DNA from: Beijerinckiaceae bacterium
GTDB taxonomy: Bacteria; Pseudomonadota; Alphaproteobacteria; Rhizobiales; Beijerinckiaceae
Length of the DNA: 64,000 nucleotides
Reading direction: 5' to 3'
Assembly (NCBI GenBank): GCA_947370975.1
Contig: CANBNG010000015.1
Location: 1 to 64,000, forward strand
Both the position numbers and the translations under genes were made by a program. Positions 26,211 to 34,747 of this stretch are shown here, one piece after another (within the stretch, counting starts at the first letter, position 1; every line of letters begins with the position of its first letter). Under the pieces are notes generated by a model. The model was not told the origin of the DNA and did not search any database. It saw nothing but the letters and a program-made list of their open reading frames with translations.

Positions 26211-26555
26211 CTAGCGTCCCGGCAGGCGGATATGGGCGGCGTTGGAAAAGCCGCTGCCCCCGCCTGAGGTGACGCTGGCGGGCGCGGCGCTGCCCAGATC
26301 GATGCGCAGCCGACCGCCGATCTTTACACAGCCATCGCTGCCCTGCACGGGCACGAAACCCTCGCCGTAGCGCGCGCAGCGTGCCGCGGCGGGGCTTTGG
26401 AGGGTTGTTGAACGCATACCCGGCCTGCGGCTGTCGGGCAGGCCCTGCGCCTGAGCCTGTTGCCCGAGCAGGGCCAGCACCGCCATCAGGCCTGCAAGCT
26501 GCCAATGAGATGTGAAGCCTGAAGTCAGGGCGGGCAGGCGCGGCATGGGGTCCAT
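26211..26555 (-). CDS. Small secreted protein with a porin-type N-terminal motif
   Basis: 114 residues. After a signal peptide (hydrophobic LAGLMAVLALL core, cleavage near QAQA-QG), the mature chain contains CARYGEGFVPVQGSDGC followed by VKIGGRLRID, the signature that opens alphaproteobacterial Porin_2 proteins (two Cys about 17 residues apart). In real porins about 300 barrel residues follow; here the chain ends after some 30 Gly/Ser/Ala-rich residues. ATG 26555 is used; another ATG lies three codons inside. It converges on the outer-membrane gene with a four-base gap and lies 109 bases downstream of rsmE. Either a porin remnant or a genuine short envelope protein. Confidence 0.65.
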   Translation of the reverse strand: MDPMPRLPALTSGFTSHWQLAGLMAVLALLGQQAQAQGLPDSRRPGMRSTTLQSPAAARCARYGEGFVPVQGSDGCVKIGGRLRIDLGSAAPASVTSGGGSGFSNAAHIRLPGR

Positions 26556-26635
26556 TTCTGTTGGCGCGGCTCCGACGCAAGGCTGGGAGCGCACCTCAAA
26601 TGGAAGAACAAAATGGCAGGATCGTGGTGGGCATA

Positions 26636-26671
26636 GGCTTGGCCGTTCAAGCAGGCTTGGCCGTTCAAACA
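26636..26671. repeat. Tandem 18-base duplication at the rsmE stop codon
   Basis: GGCTTGGCCGTTCAAGCA is followed at once by GGCTTGGCCGTTCAAACA. The second copy carries the rsmE stop (minus strand TGA), and because 18 is divisible by three the first copy supplies a second in-frame TGA downstream. It looks like a recent slippage duplication. Confidence 0.9.
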
Positions 26672-27414
26672 GCCGGCGCCCAGTCGCCCAGCACTGCCTG
26701 CACCAGCGCCAGTGCCGCCACACCTGCGGTATCGCCGCGCAAAATGCGCGGCCCCAGAGAGATCCGGGTCACCTGGGGCACACGCAGCAGCATTTCGCGC
26801 TCCTGCGGATCAAACCCGCCCTCCGGCCCGATGATGATGGCGAGCGGCCCGCGCGGCAGGGCGCGCAGGGTGGCGATCGGATCGGCCACCGGCGCATCCT
26901 CATCGCAGAAGATCAGGCGGCGCTCGGCCGGCCAGCCCGTGAGCAGGCGCTCGAGGCGGATCGTGTCCTCGATCGAAGGCAGGGTGAGGATGCCGCATTG
27001 TTCGGTGGCTTCAATCGCATTGGCGCGCATCCGCTCCAGATTGACGCGGGTCGCCTGCGTGCGCCGCGTCATCACCGGCCGCAGGGCGCTCGCGCCCATT
27101 TCCACGGCCTTTTGCACCATGTAATCGAGGCGGGCATGTTTGAGCGGGGCGAAGAGATAATGCACATCGCCTTGCGGGGTCTGCGCGCGCGTCTGTTCGA
27201 TGGATTGCAGGACGACCGCCTTGCGCGAAAGCGCCTTCAGCCGCATGCGCCATTCGCCATCGACGCCGTTGAAGGCGAGAATATCGGCCCCGTCTGCCAG
27301 GCGCAGCACATTGAGCAGATAGTTGGACTGGTCGCGATCGGGCGTCACATCGACATTTGCGCCAAGGGGCGCGTCGAGGAAGAGGCGCGGTGCGGAAAAA
27401 TCATAAAGCGACAA
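26665..27414 (-). CDS. rsmE: 16S rRNA uridine(1498)-N3 methyltransferase
   Basis: 249 residues. The N-terminal PUA-like domain (FLDAPLG, HYLLNVLR-type segment) is followed by a SPOUT knot with IIGPEGGF and LGPRILRGDTA, both diagnostic. It methylates U1498 in the 30S decoding region. Divergent from gshA with 180 bases between starts. Confidence 0.95.
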   Translation of the reverse strand: MSLYDFSAPRLFLDAPLGANVDVTPDRDQSNYLLNVLRLADGADILAFNGVDGEWRMRLKALSRKAVVLQSIEQTRAQTPQGDVHYLFAPLKHARLDYMVQKAVEMGASALRPVMTRRTQATRVNLERMRANAIEATEQCGILTLPSIEDTIRLERLLTGWPAERRLIFCDEDAPVADPIATLRALPRGPLAIIIGPEGGFDPQEREMLLRVPQVTRISLGPRILRGDTAGVAALALVQAVLGDWAPAV

Positions 27415-27594
27415 GGCAGGTCTCGCGGGCTGATGCGGGGCAAGGACTAGACGAGGCGCGGGCCGAACGCCAGCCCCGAACGCAGGCCCTGCTTGGCAGG
27501 GGTGCCGCGACGTGATTGTCTTGCTGCCTTGCGCGGCCTATGTAGGCGTGTCGGCCCGCCTGCGCGTCCGCAAAGAATGAACCGGGAAGAACGA

Positions 27595-28974
27595 ATGGCT
27601 CGCGATGTGACCGATATGACGCCCGTCGCGTCGCGTGATGAGCTTGTGGGCTGGCTGGAAGCTGGCTGCAAGCCGCCCGAGACGTTCCGCATCGGCACCG
27701 AACACGAGAAATTCCCTTTTTACGTCAGCGACCTCGCGCCGGTGCCCTATGACGGGCGCGGCCCGCAGGGCGGCATTCGCGCGCTGCTGGAGGGCTTGCA
27801 GGCCACCTCCGGCTGGGAACCCATCGTGGACGGCGAGGCCCTGATCGGCCTGTTCGATGAACATGGTGGCGGGGCGATTTCGCTCGAGCCGGGCGGGCAG
27901 TTCGAATTGTCGGGCGCGCCGCTCGAGACCATTCACGGGACCCGCGCCGAACTCGACAGCCATCTGGTCGCTGCCAATGCAATTGCCGAGCGCCATGGCA
28001 TCGGCTTTCTCTCGCTGGGCATGAGCCCGCTCTGGAGCCTCGGCCAGACGCCGGTCATGCCCAAGAGCCGCTACAAGATCATGACGGCCTATATGCCCAA
28101 GGTCGGCACGCGCGGGCTCGATATGATGTATCGCACCTGCACCGTGCAGGTGAATCTCGACTTCGCGTCGGAAGCCGACATGGTGAAAAAGCTGCAGGTG
28201 TCGCTCGCCCTGCAGCCGCTGGCGACAGCACTCTTTGCCAATTCCCCTCTCACCGAGGGCAAGCCCAATGGCTTCCTCTCCGAACGGTCCGAAATCTGGC
28301 GCGACACCGACAATCAGCGCGCCGGCATGCTGCCCTTTGCTTTCGAGGCGGGCATGGGTTTCGAGCGCTATGTTGATTATGCGCTGCAAGTGCCGATGTA
28401 TTTCGTCAAGCGCGGCGACGTCTATCACGATGTGGCGGGCGCGGATTTCCGGGCGCTGCTTGATGGCCGCCTGCCGCAATTGCCGGGCGAGCGCGCGACG
28501 CTCTCGGATTGGGCCAATCATCTCTCGACGATCTTTCCCGAAGTGCGGTTGAAGCGCTTCCTCGAAATGCGTGGCGCGGATGCCGGCAGCCCGGCGCATA
28601 TGAGCGCTCTGTCTGCGCTCTTCACCGGGCTTTTCTACGATCCCACGGCGCTCGATGCGGCGCATGATCTCATCAAGGGCTGGAGCGCCGAGGCGCGTCA
28701 GACCTTGCGTGATGCTGTGCCGCGCGAGGGGCTTGCCGCCCGCATGGGCGGGCATGGCCTGCGCGATATCGGGCGCGAGGCGCTGGCCATCGCCCGCATG
28801 GGTCTGGCCAACCGGGCGCGTCTGGATGGGGAGGGGCGAGATGAAACCCACCATCTCGATATTCTCGATGCGCGCATCGAGAGCGGCCGCACCGCGGCGG
28901 AGGATCTGCTGGCGCTCTATCACGGCCCCTGGCAAAGCCGCGTCGAGCCCGCCTTTGCGGCATGCCGGATCTGA
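27595..28974 (+). CDS. gshA: Glutamate-cysteine ligase, plant/alphaproteobacterial type
   Basis: First step of glutathione synthesis, cytoplasmic. 459 residues. GTEHEKF near the N-terminus, DEHGGGAISLEPGGQFELSG split over the next 90 residues, and a MYRTCTVQVNLDF block mark the GCS2/plant-type family rather than the E. coli type. GGGAAG five bases before ATG 27595 decides the start; an ATG six codons upstream is possible. Glutathione made here could serve the peroxiredoxin at 38.6 kb. Confidence 0.95.
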   Translation: MARDVTDMTPVASRDELVGWLEAGCKPPETFRIGTEHEKFPFYVSDLAPVPYDGRGPQGGIRALLEGLQATSGWEPIVDGEALIGLFDEHGGGAISLEPGGQFELSGAPLETIHGTRAELDSHLVAANAIAERHGIGFLSLGMSPLWSLGQTPVMPKSRYKIMTAYMPKVGTRGLDMMYRTCTVQVNLDFASEADMVKKLQVSLALQPLATALFANSPLTEGKPNGFLSERSEIWRDTDNQRAGMLPFAFEAGMGFERYVDYALQVPMYFVKRGDVYHDVAGADFRALLDGRLPQLPGERATLSDWANHLSTIFPEVRLKRFLEMRGADAGSPAHMSALSALFTGLFYDPTALDAAHDLIKGWSAEARQTLRDAVPREGLAARMGGHGLRDIGREALAIARMGLANRARLDGEGRDETHHLDILDARIESGRTAAEDLLALYHGPWQSRVEPAFAACRI

Positions 28975-29162
28975 CGACCGGCCGAAGAAATTTAAGTCAA
29001 ATTTGAACGATCAAGGCGACGCTTTGCTCGCCACAGCCTGTGAAAGACAGACTGAAAAGCGCGTTTAAGGGCCGCTTAACCAGCCGCGTTAGGGACTTTT
29101 GGGCGTCCCGCGACACAGATTGACGCCTGCGGGGAATGGCCCCGTTCCAAAAGGCGTCCGGC

Positions 29163-29681
29163 ATGTCCGCAACATTTGCTCACACCTTTGCCACCTCGGG
29201 CCATTTTGAGGCCGACCCGCGCGCCGATGGCGCGTTACGCCGGGTGTGTCTGGTGGACGGCAAAGTGGTCATCGACCGCCATCTTGACGGCATGGCCATG
29301 CGGCTTGGCATTCCCTGCGCGGCCTATCTCGGCGTGGTGCTATGCGCGACGCCCGAGGGTTTCAGCATCCGCCTCGTCCATGCCGACCCCGACCTGTCCG
29401 TCGTACTGCATGAAAGCGCGGATGATGCCGACATTGTCGCGCAATGGCGTTTTTTTGCCGAGTGCACCGGCCTGCCGAAATTTCTTGAACGGGACGCTGA
29501 CTGTCTGGAGAGCGCCGAGACCTGGCTCGGAGGCCTGTGTCTCGGGCCTGCGCCCGTCATGCGCCGTCGCGGGGCTGTGGCGCTCAGGCGCCGTCCCCGC
29601 TTCCTGACCCGTCGCCGAATGGGGGAGCGGGGGCTGATGAAGGTCATCGCCTGCGATAGTGTGCTGAGTGTGCCGTGCTGA
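29163..29681 (+). CDS. Conserved protein of the DUF6101 type
   Basis: 172 residues, no signal peptide or membrane helix. The middle has a VCLVDGKVVIDR strand-like block and the dipeptide-rich VHADPDLSVVL; the C-terminus is strongly basic (RRRP.FLTRRR) and ends in a VIACDSVLSV segment. This pattern matches a small family found in Hyphomicrobiales (DUF6101); assignment is from memory of the pattern. Function unknown. Its stop abuts, with no gap, the stop of the DUF1328 gene on the opposite strand. The 188-base gap upstream shows no clear promoter. Confidence 0.65.
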   Translation: MSATFAHTFATSGHFEADPRADGALRRVCLVDGKVVIDRHLDGMAMRLGIPCAAYLGVVLCATPEGFSIRLVHADPDLSVVLHESADDADIVAQWRFFAECTGLPKFLERDADCLESAETWLGGLCLGPAPVMRRRGAVALRRRPRFLTRRRMGERGLMKVIACDSVLSVPC

Positions 29682-29855
29682 TCAGACGAGGATTTCGCCT
29701 GCCATCAGCGCGAGCACAAGGAAGATCAGGAAGATTGAAATCGCGACATAGAAGAGAATTCTGGCGATGCCGCTCGTTGCCGCGGAAATGCCGGTGAAAC
29801 CAAGTCCCCCCGCGAGTATCGAGATCACGAAGAAGATAAGCGCCCACTTCAGCAT
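29682..29855 (-). CDS. Small membrane protein, DUF1328 (YtjA family)
   Basis: 57 residues. The N-terminus MLKWALIFFVISILAGGLGF, the G-A-A-x-G-I-A turn and the ending segment IFLIFLVLAL give two transmembrane helices, the DUF1328 pattern. ATG 29855 is the only sensible start. These proteins are often induced by stress and of unknown function. Converges without gap on the DUF6101 gene. Confidence 0.88.
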   Translation of the reverse strand: MLKWALIFFVISILAGGLGFTGISAATSGIARILFYVAISIFLIFLVLALMAGEILV

Positions 29856-29936
29856 ATGCACCGCCAGATTGTCGCAACGACACCTGCGGGCAGAACGAAT
29901 TAGGTGCGCTTAAGGTTCCTCTGGCGTTGCAAAGAT

Positions 29937-30878
29937 TCAGGTGAAAAGGGCGTTTGCGGCCAGTCCTGCAAACAGGATGAGCCCGGCATCGCGGTTGGCC
30001 CGAAACAAGGCGAGCGAGCGCGCCGTATCCTCAGGCTTGATCCGCCAGAGCTGCCAGACGAGATGGCTCGCGAAAAGACCAAGGCCTGCATAGGCTGGCG
30101 CGCCCACGCCTGCCAGATAGAAGGCGACGCCTGCCGCAAGCAGCGCGCCGAGATAGAGCGCGCCGACACCCGTCGTCACCCTGTCGCCAAACAGCCGCGC
30201 GGTCGATTTGATGCCGACAAGCGCATCGTCGCGCGCATCCTGCAGGGCATAGATCGTGTCATAGCCCATGGTCCAGAAAATGGCTGCGAGATAGATGAGC
30301 ACGGCTGGCGCATCGATCCGGCCCGCGATTGCGACCCAGCCCATCAGCCCGCCCCAGGCGAAGGCCAGCCCCAGCACCGCCTGCGGCCAGGAGGTGATGC
30401 GCTTCATGAACGGATAGGCGGCGACAATCGCCAGCGAGGCGAGGCCAGTGAGAATGGCCGCGCCATTCAGGCTGAAGAGCACGGCTGCGCCGATAGCGCA
30501 TTGGGCGAGCATGAAGATCTTGGCGGCGCGCACGCTGACGCGGCCAGACGGGAGTGGGCGCATCCGCGTGCGCTCCACGCCCGCATCGATCTCCCGGTCG
30601 ACGAGATCATTATAGGTCGACCCCGCCCCGCGCATGGCGATGGCGCCGACGAGAAAAAGCAGGATGTGGCTGGGATAGAGGCTCTCGTGCCGGGCGACCG
30701 AGGCGAGTGCGGAGGACCACCAGCAGGGCAGCAGCAGCAGCCACCAGCCAATCGGCCGGTCGATGCGCGCGAGCTGGACAAAGGGCCGCCAGGCGGGAGG
30801 GGCAAGCCGCAGCGCCAGGCTGCGGGAGACCGAATCAGGCAGAAGATCGGACGCCGGAGCGTCCGTGCTGGATGTCAC
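29937..30878 (-). CDS. ubiA: 4-hydroxybenzoate polyprenyltransferase
   Basis: Membrane enzyme of ubiquinone synthesis that attaches the polyprenyl tail to 4-hydroxybenzoate. 313 residues, about eight hydrophobic segments. The first Asp-rich motif is NDLVDREID and the second DARDD, both facing the prenyl diphosphate. The GTG start overlaps the preceding gene's stop (GTGA), which supports coupling over any upstream start. Ubiquinone made here feeds the respiratory chain whose oxidase lies at 48-54 kb. Confidence 0.94.
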   Translation of the reverse strand: MTSSTDAPASDLLPDSVSRSLALRLAPPAWRPFVQLARIDRPIGWWLLLLPCWWSSALASVARHESLYPSHILLFLVGAIAMRGAGSTYNDLVDREIDAGVERTRMRPLPSGRVSVRAAKIFMLAQCAIGAAVLFSLNGAAILTGLASLAIVAAYPFMKRITSWPQAVLGLAFAWGGLMGWVAIAGRIDAPAVLIYLAAIFWTMGYDTIYALQDARDDALVGIKSTARLFGDRVTTGVGALYLGALLAAGVAFYLAGVGAPAYAGLGLFASHLVWQLWRIKPEDTARSLALFRANRDAGLILFAGLAANALFT

Positions 30879-31351
30879 AGCGGGCCTGCGGGCAATCTCG
30901 GCGCAGGCGTGTTGAAGCCCGGTGCGCCCCCGGCAGCCTGTTGCTGCTGCTGTTGCTTCTGCATTTTCTTGACCTGCTCGGCGAGGCCGCAGGCCTGTTT
31001 GGCGATGCCGGCCGTCTTGCCCGAACCTTCCTTCACATTCTCGATCACAGTGTCGGGAATGTTGCACCAGTTCTGGTTCTTTTCCATGTAGCCCAACATG
31101 GACTGCTCAATGGTGGCCAGCGAGCGCAGCTTCGGGCAGGCAGCGACGGGATCGAGCTTGCCTTCCTTTTTCGCAAGCCCGTTGAGCTCGGCGATCTGCG
31201 CCTGGCGCTTGGTCTGGAATTTGGTGATGTCGGTCTCGCAGGAGACCTCCTGGGCGAGCACCGGGGTGGCCAGCGCCATAAGGAAGAATGCGCCGATGCC
31301 CAACGCCTTCACGCCATGGGCTTTGCCAGCTTTGCAATCTGCCGCCATCAT
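30875..31351 (-). CDS. Secreted Lys/Gln-rich protein coupled to ubiA
   Basis: 158 residues. Signal peptide with core ALGIGAFFLMALA and cleavage near VLAQE. The mature part is helical, with four Cys (SCETD, AACPK, NWCNI, QACGL) that could pair in the periplasm, a run of six Gln after KMQK, and a Pro-rich end. Three ATGs (31360, 31351, 31348) are close together; 31351 has GAGAG just upstream. Its stop overlaps the ubiA GTG. I do not recognise the family; a role in quinone biology is only suggested by the coupling. Confidence 0.7.
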   Translation of the reverse strand: MMAADCKAGKAHGVKALGIGAFFLMALATPVLAQEVSCETDITKFQTKRQAQIAELNGLAKKEGKLDPVAACPKLRSLATIEQSMLGYMEKNQNWCNIPDTVIENVKEGSGKTAGIAKQACGLAEQVKKMQKQQQQQQAAGGAPGFNTPAPRLPAGPL

Positions 31352-31517
31352 GTCTCTCATCCTGTTTCGGGCGACCCTGCTTCGCCTGACCGTCATCTCT
31401 GCGACAGAAATAAGCAGTGGACGGCATTTTTCGCAAGCTTGGCTGTAGCGCTCTTGGGGGAGCGCGTCCACTGGACCGTAAAGGCGGCGCTTTGATGGCG
31501 CGCGCGCCCCATTCGTT

Positions 31518-32873
31518 TCACACCTTAGCGCGCTTGGTCAATCGGCTGATCGCCCAATAGGCGGTCGCCACCGCAAGCGAACCAAACAGCGCCGCGCCCG
31601 CGATCATGCCGAGCAGACCGCCCTGCGGCCCGGCCTGCATCGCGCCATAGGTGACGAAGGGAATTGTGCCAAGCGTCGCCCGACCCCAGTTGAAGAGCGT
31701 CGAAAGGATCGGGAAGCCGAGATTGTTGAAGGCGGCGTTGGATACGAAGATCAGGCCAAGGAACAGCCAGGCCGCCGCGCCATAGGTACAGAAGAAAGCG
31801 ACGAGTTCGGCCGTCGGGCCGGTCGCCCGGAACATGGAATTGAGGCCAGGCGCTGCAAACCACAACAGCAGCCAGACGGCAAAAACGTAGACAATTGTCA
31901 CGCTCACGCAATCGGTGAGCGTGCCGCGCACGCGGTGCATCAGCCGCGCGCCATAATTCTGGCTTATGATCGGCCCCACCGAGCCCGAAAGCGCGTAGAG
32001 GACGCCGAAGGCGACCGGCGTCACGCGGTCGATGATGGCGAGCGCGGCGACGATGGGTTCGCCAAAGCCCGCAAAAACGCTGAGTGCAAAGGCATTGGCG
32101 ACCGGGGCGGCGATATTGGTGAGAATGGCGGGCCCGGCAATTGTCATCATCGGCGCAATATCGAGCATGATCTTGCGACGCTGGGGCCGCGCGACGAGGC
32201 CATGCACGTAAATGGCGCCATAAACGCCCGCCGCCAGAATGACGGCGCGCGAGAATATGGTGGCGATAGCCGCGCCATTGACGCCAAGGCCGAGGCCGAA
32301 AATGAGGATCGGATCGGCAATGGCCGTCGCGATAGCGCCAAAGAGCGTCACATACATGGCGCGCTTGGCATCGCCCACGGCGCGCAACACGCCCGACAAA
32401 GCCATGCCCGCACCAAGCAGGACATTGGAGGGCAGGGTGATGAGCAGAAAATGATCGGCGACCGCCAGAGCTTCGCCGCGTGCGCCCAGCAGTAGAAGCA
32501 AATCATGCCGATAGGGAATGGCCAGCAGCGAGGTGATGAGCGCAATCACACTGGTGTGCACGAGGCCCGAGACAGACAATTGCTGCGCGCGTGCGCGATC
32601 TCCCGCGCCGAGCGCGCGCGCAACCAACGCGCCGATGGCAATGGTGAGGCCGATATTGATCGACACGAAGAAGAAGAGGATCTGCGTCGCAAAGCCGACG
32701 CCTGCCGTGAGGCTCGCGTCATTGAGCCAGGACACATAGAGCAGCGAGAGCAGATCGACGACGAAAATAGCCACAAGCCCGATCGAGCCGGTTGCCGTCA
32801 TCACGAGAACATGGCGCAGGATCGAGCCTTCGGTGAAGACCGCACGCGGGCGCGGCCTGGATTCAACATTCAT
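31518..32873 (-). CDS. MATE-family multidrug/sodium or proton antiporter
   Basis: 451 residues with twelve predicted membrane segments in two homologous halves (LRHVLVMTATGSIGL and the repeat around MTIAGPAILTN). The family exports cationic drugs or organic compounds in exchange for Na+ or H+; substrate not inferable. ATG overlaps the antiporter stop (ATGA), so both are one operon. The 46-base gap to the upstream-strand secreted gene holds no feature. Confidence 0.9.
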   Translation of the reverse strand: MNVESRPRPRAVFTEGSILRHVLVMTATGSIGLVAIFVVDLLSLLYVSWLNDASLTAGVGFATQILFFFVSINIGLTIAIGALVARALGAGDRARAQQLSVSGLVHTSVIALITSLLAIPYRHDLLLLLGARGEALAVADHFLLITLPSNVLLGAGMALSGVLRAVGDAKRAMYVTLFGAIATAIADPILIFGLGLGVNGAAIATIFSRAVILAAGVYGAIYVHGLVARPQRRKIMLDIAPMMTIAGPAILTNIAAPVANAFALSVFAGFGEPIVAALAIIDRVTPVAFGVLYALSGSVGPIISQNYGARLMHRVRGTLTDCVSVTIVYVFAVWLLLWFAAPGLNSMFRATGPTAELVAFFCTYGAAAWLFLGLIFVSNAAFNNLGFPILSTLFNWGRATLGTIPFVTYGAMQAGPQGGLLGMIAGAALFGSLAVATAYWAISRLTKRAKV

Positions 32874-34747
32874 GATGTGCGTTCCGTTGCGCGCGCGGGC
32901 GCGGGGCTGCCATCGGCAGCTTTTTCGACAATGTCCTGCGTCTCGTGCGAGAGGCCGCGGGTTTTCGTGAGTGGCGTGGTCAGCGGTTCTGGCTGGATCG
33001 GGGCGGCTGCGACCGCATCGGAATAGCTCGCGCCCGCCTGTTGCATGGCAAGGCGCGCCAGATCGCGGCGACGCACGGTTTCGACAGCTTCATTCACGCG
33101 CGCGCGATCCTCGATCAATTCGGCGAGCGTATCGCCGCCAAACATCAGTGCGGATTCGAAAGTCTCGCGCACGAGATAATCGGCCCCGGAATTATAGAGA
33201 GCGACGGCATGGATGCGGTCGAAGGCGCGCACGTGAATGCGCGCGAGCGGAAAATTCTGCTTCGCAAGCTCGACGATGAGCGACGCCTGCTCCTGCTTGT
33301 CAACGCAGATGGCGATGATGCGCGCATCTGCCGCGCCCGAGGCGCGCAACACATCGAGCCGCGTGCCGTCGCCGAAATAGACCTTGAAACCAAAGCGCGC
33401 CGCATTGCGGATCCGCTCGATATCATTGTCGATCACGGTCACATCGACCCGCTCGGCCAGCAGCACCTGCACTGCCATCTGGCCGAAACGGCCAAAGCCG
33501 ATGACCAGCACGCTGCCACGCGCGCCATCGGGAATTTCTTCTGCCGGCGGCAATTGCCCGGCCGGGCGCATCCGCTCCGAAAGCCGCTCGATGGCATTGG
33601 CGACAAGCGGTCCCGCTACCATGGTCAGCGCGGCAATGGCCGAGAGCAGGTTGGCGGTGGCAAGCGGCAGCAATTTGTAGGAGGCGGCTAGGGGAAACAC
33701 GACAAAGGAAAATTCGCCGGCAGGCGTCAGCACGCCCGCCGCCGAGAGGCTTTCGCAATGCGTCGAGCCCGAGAGACGCATCAGGCCATAGACGATGAGG
33801 CTCTTGAGCAGGATCGTGACAATCGCCGCGCCGATCAGGAAGGGCGCGTGCGACAGCACGAGCAGGCCATCGATCGACATGCCGACCGACATGAAGAAAA
33901 GCCCCATCAACAGGCCACGAAATGGCTCGATGTCGGCTTCCAGCTCATGCCGGAAATGCGATTCCGAGAGCAAAAGCCCCGCCAGAAAAGCGCCGAGCGC
34001 CATCGACATGCCCGCTGATTGCATCAGCATGGCCGTGCCCAGCACCACAAGCAGTGCTGCCGCCGTCATCACCTCGCGCGCGCCCGCTCGCGCCAGAATG
34101 CGAAACATCGGATTGAGCAGATAGCGCCCGGCAAAGACCACGGCGGCAATCGCGCCCCCGGCAATCGCAATGCTGCGCATGAGCTCGGGGAGCGAGCCGG
34201 AAAAGGTCTCGCCCCGGCTTGCCACCAAGGGCATCAGGGCGAGCAGCGGCACGACCAGAATGTCCTGCATGAGCAGAACCGCAAAGGCGCGCCGCCCATA
34301 GGCGCTTTGTAATGCGCCGCGTTCCTCGAGCAATTGCAGCGCAACGGCTGTGGCGGAAAAGGCCAGCGCCACGCCCGTCATGGCAGCGCCCCAGAAGGGC
34401 ACGTGGAAAATCACCAGCGCCAGCCCGCCGATCACGAGCGCACAGACCGCCATCTGGCAGGAGCCGAGCAGCAGAATGTCGCGACGCATCGACACCAGCC
34501 GCGAGGGTTTCAACTCCAGCCCGACGATAAAGAGCAGCAGCACGACGCCGAGCTCTGCAATTTCGCGCGTCGTCGCGCCGTCGCCGATAAAGCCCAGCCC
34601 CGAGGGACCGATGGCGACGCCCGCGCACAGATAACCGATCACCGCGCCAAGCCCGAGCAGCCGGAACAGCGGCACGGCGGCAACCGCAGCGCCCAGAAAA
34701 ATGAGAACGGAAATAAGGTAGGAGCCGTGCGGCGAAGCCTCGGGCAT
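32870..34747 (-). CDS. CPA2 cation:proton antiporter with TrkA-N domain (KefB/YbaL type)
   Basis: 625 residues. Twelve or so membrane helices (residues ~10-385) contain the CPA2 features GYLCAGVAIGPSGLG, LLLFIVGLEL and LMQDILVVPLLAL, where the Asp is the ion-binding residue. A cytoplasmic RCK/TrkA-N domain follows with the NAD-binding GFGRFGQ and an Asp closing the site (VIDND). The C-terminal ~90 residues are helical then Pro/Thr-rich. KefB-type systems release K+ during electrophile or acid stress; no KefF-like partner is nearby. Confidence 0.92.
   Translation of the reverse strand: MPEASPHGSYLISVLIFLGAAVAAVPLFRLLGLGAVIGYLCAGVAIGPSGLGFIGDGATTREIAELGVVLLLFIVGLELKPSRLVSMRRDILLLGSCQMAVCALVIGGLALVIFHVPFWGAAMTGVALAFSATAVALQLLEERGALQSAYGRRAFAVLLMQDILVVPLLALMPLVASRGETFSGSLPELMRSIAIAGGAIAAVVFAGRYLLNPMFRILARAGAREVMTAAALLVVLGTAMLMQSAGMSMALGAFLAGLLLSESHFRHELEADIEPFRGLLMGLFFMSVGMSIDGLLVLSHAPFLIGAAIVTILLKSLIVYGLMRLSGSTHCESLSAAGVLTPAGEFSFVVFPLAASYKLLPLATANLLSAIAALTMVAGPLVANAIERLSERMRPAGQLPPAEEIPDGARGSVLVIGFGRFGQMAVQVLLAERVDVTVIDNDIERIRNAARFGFKVYFGDGTRLDVLRASGAADARIIAICVDKQEQASLIVELAKQNFPLARIHVRAFDRIHAVALYNSGADYLVRETFESALMFGGDTLAELIEDRARVNEAVETVRRRDLARLAMQQAGASYSDAVAAAPIQPEPLTTPLTKTRGLSHETQDIVEKAADGSPAPARATERTS

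Noticed and set aside
26203..26580. Alternative minus-strand frame over the mini-porin gene
   Set aside because: Arg/Ala-rich and without a signal peptide; the chosen frame has a signal peptide and a known porin motif.
28975..29162. Possible small gene or RNA between gshA and the DUF6101 gene
   Set aside because: The 188 bases are somewhat AT-rich but show no clear stem-loop, tRNA fold or conserved start.
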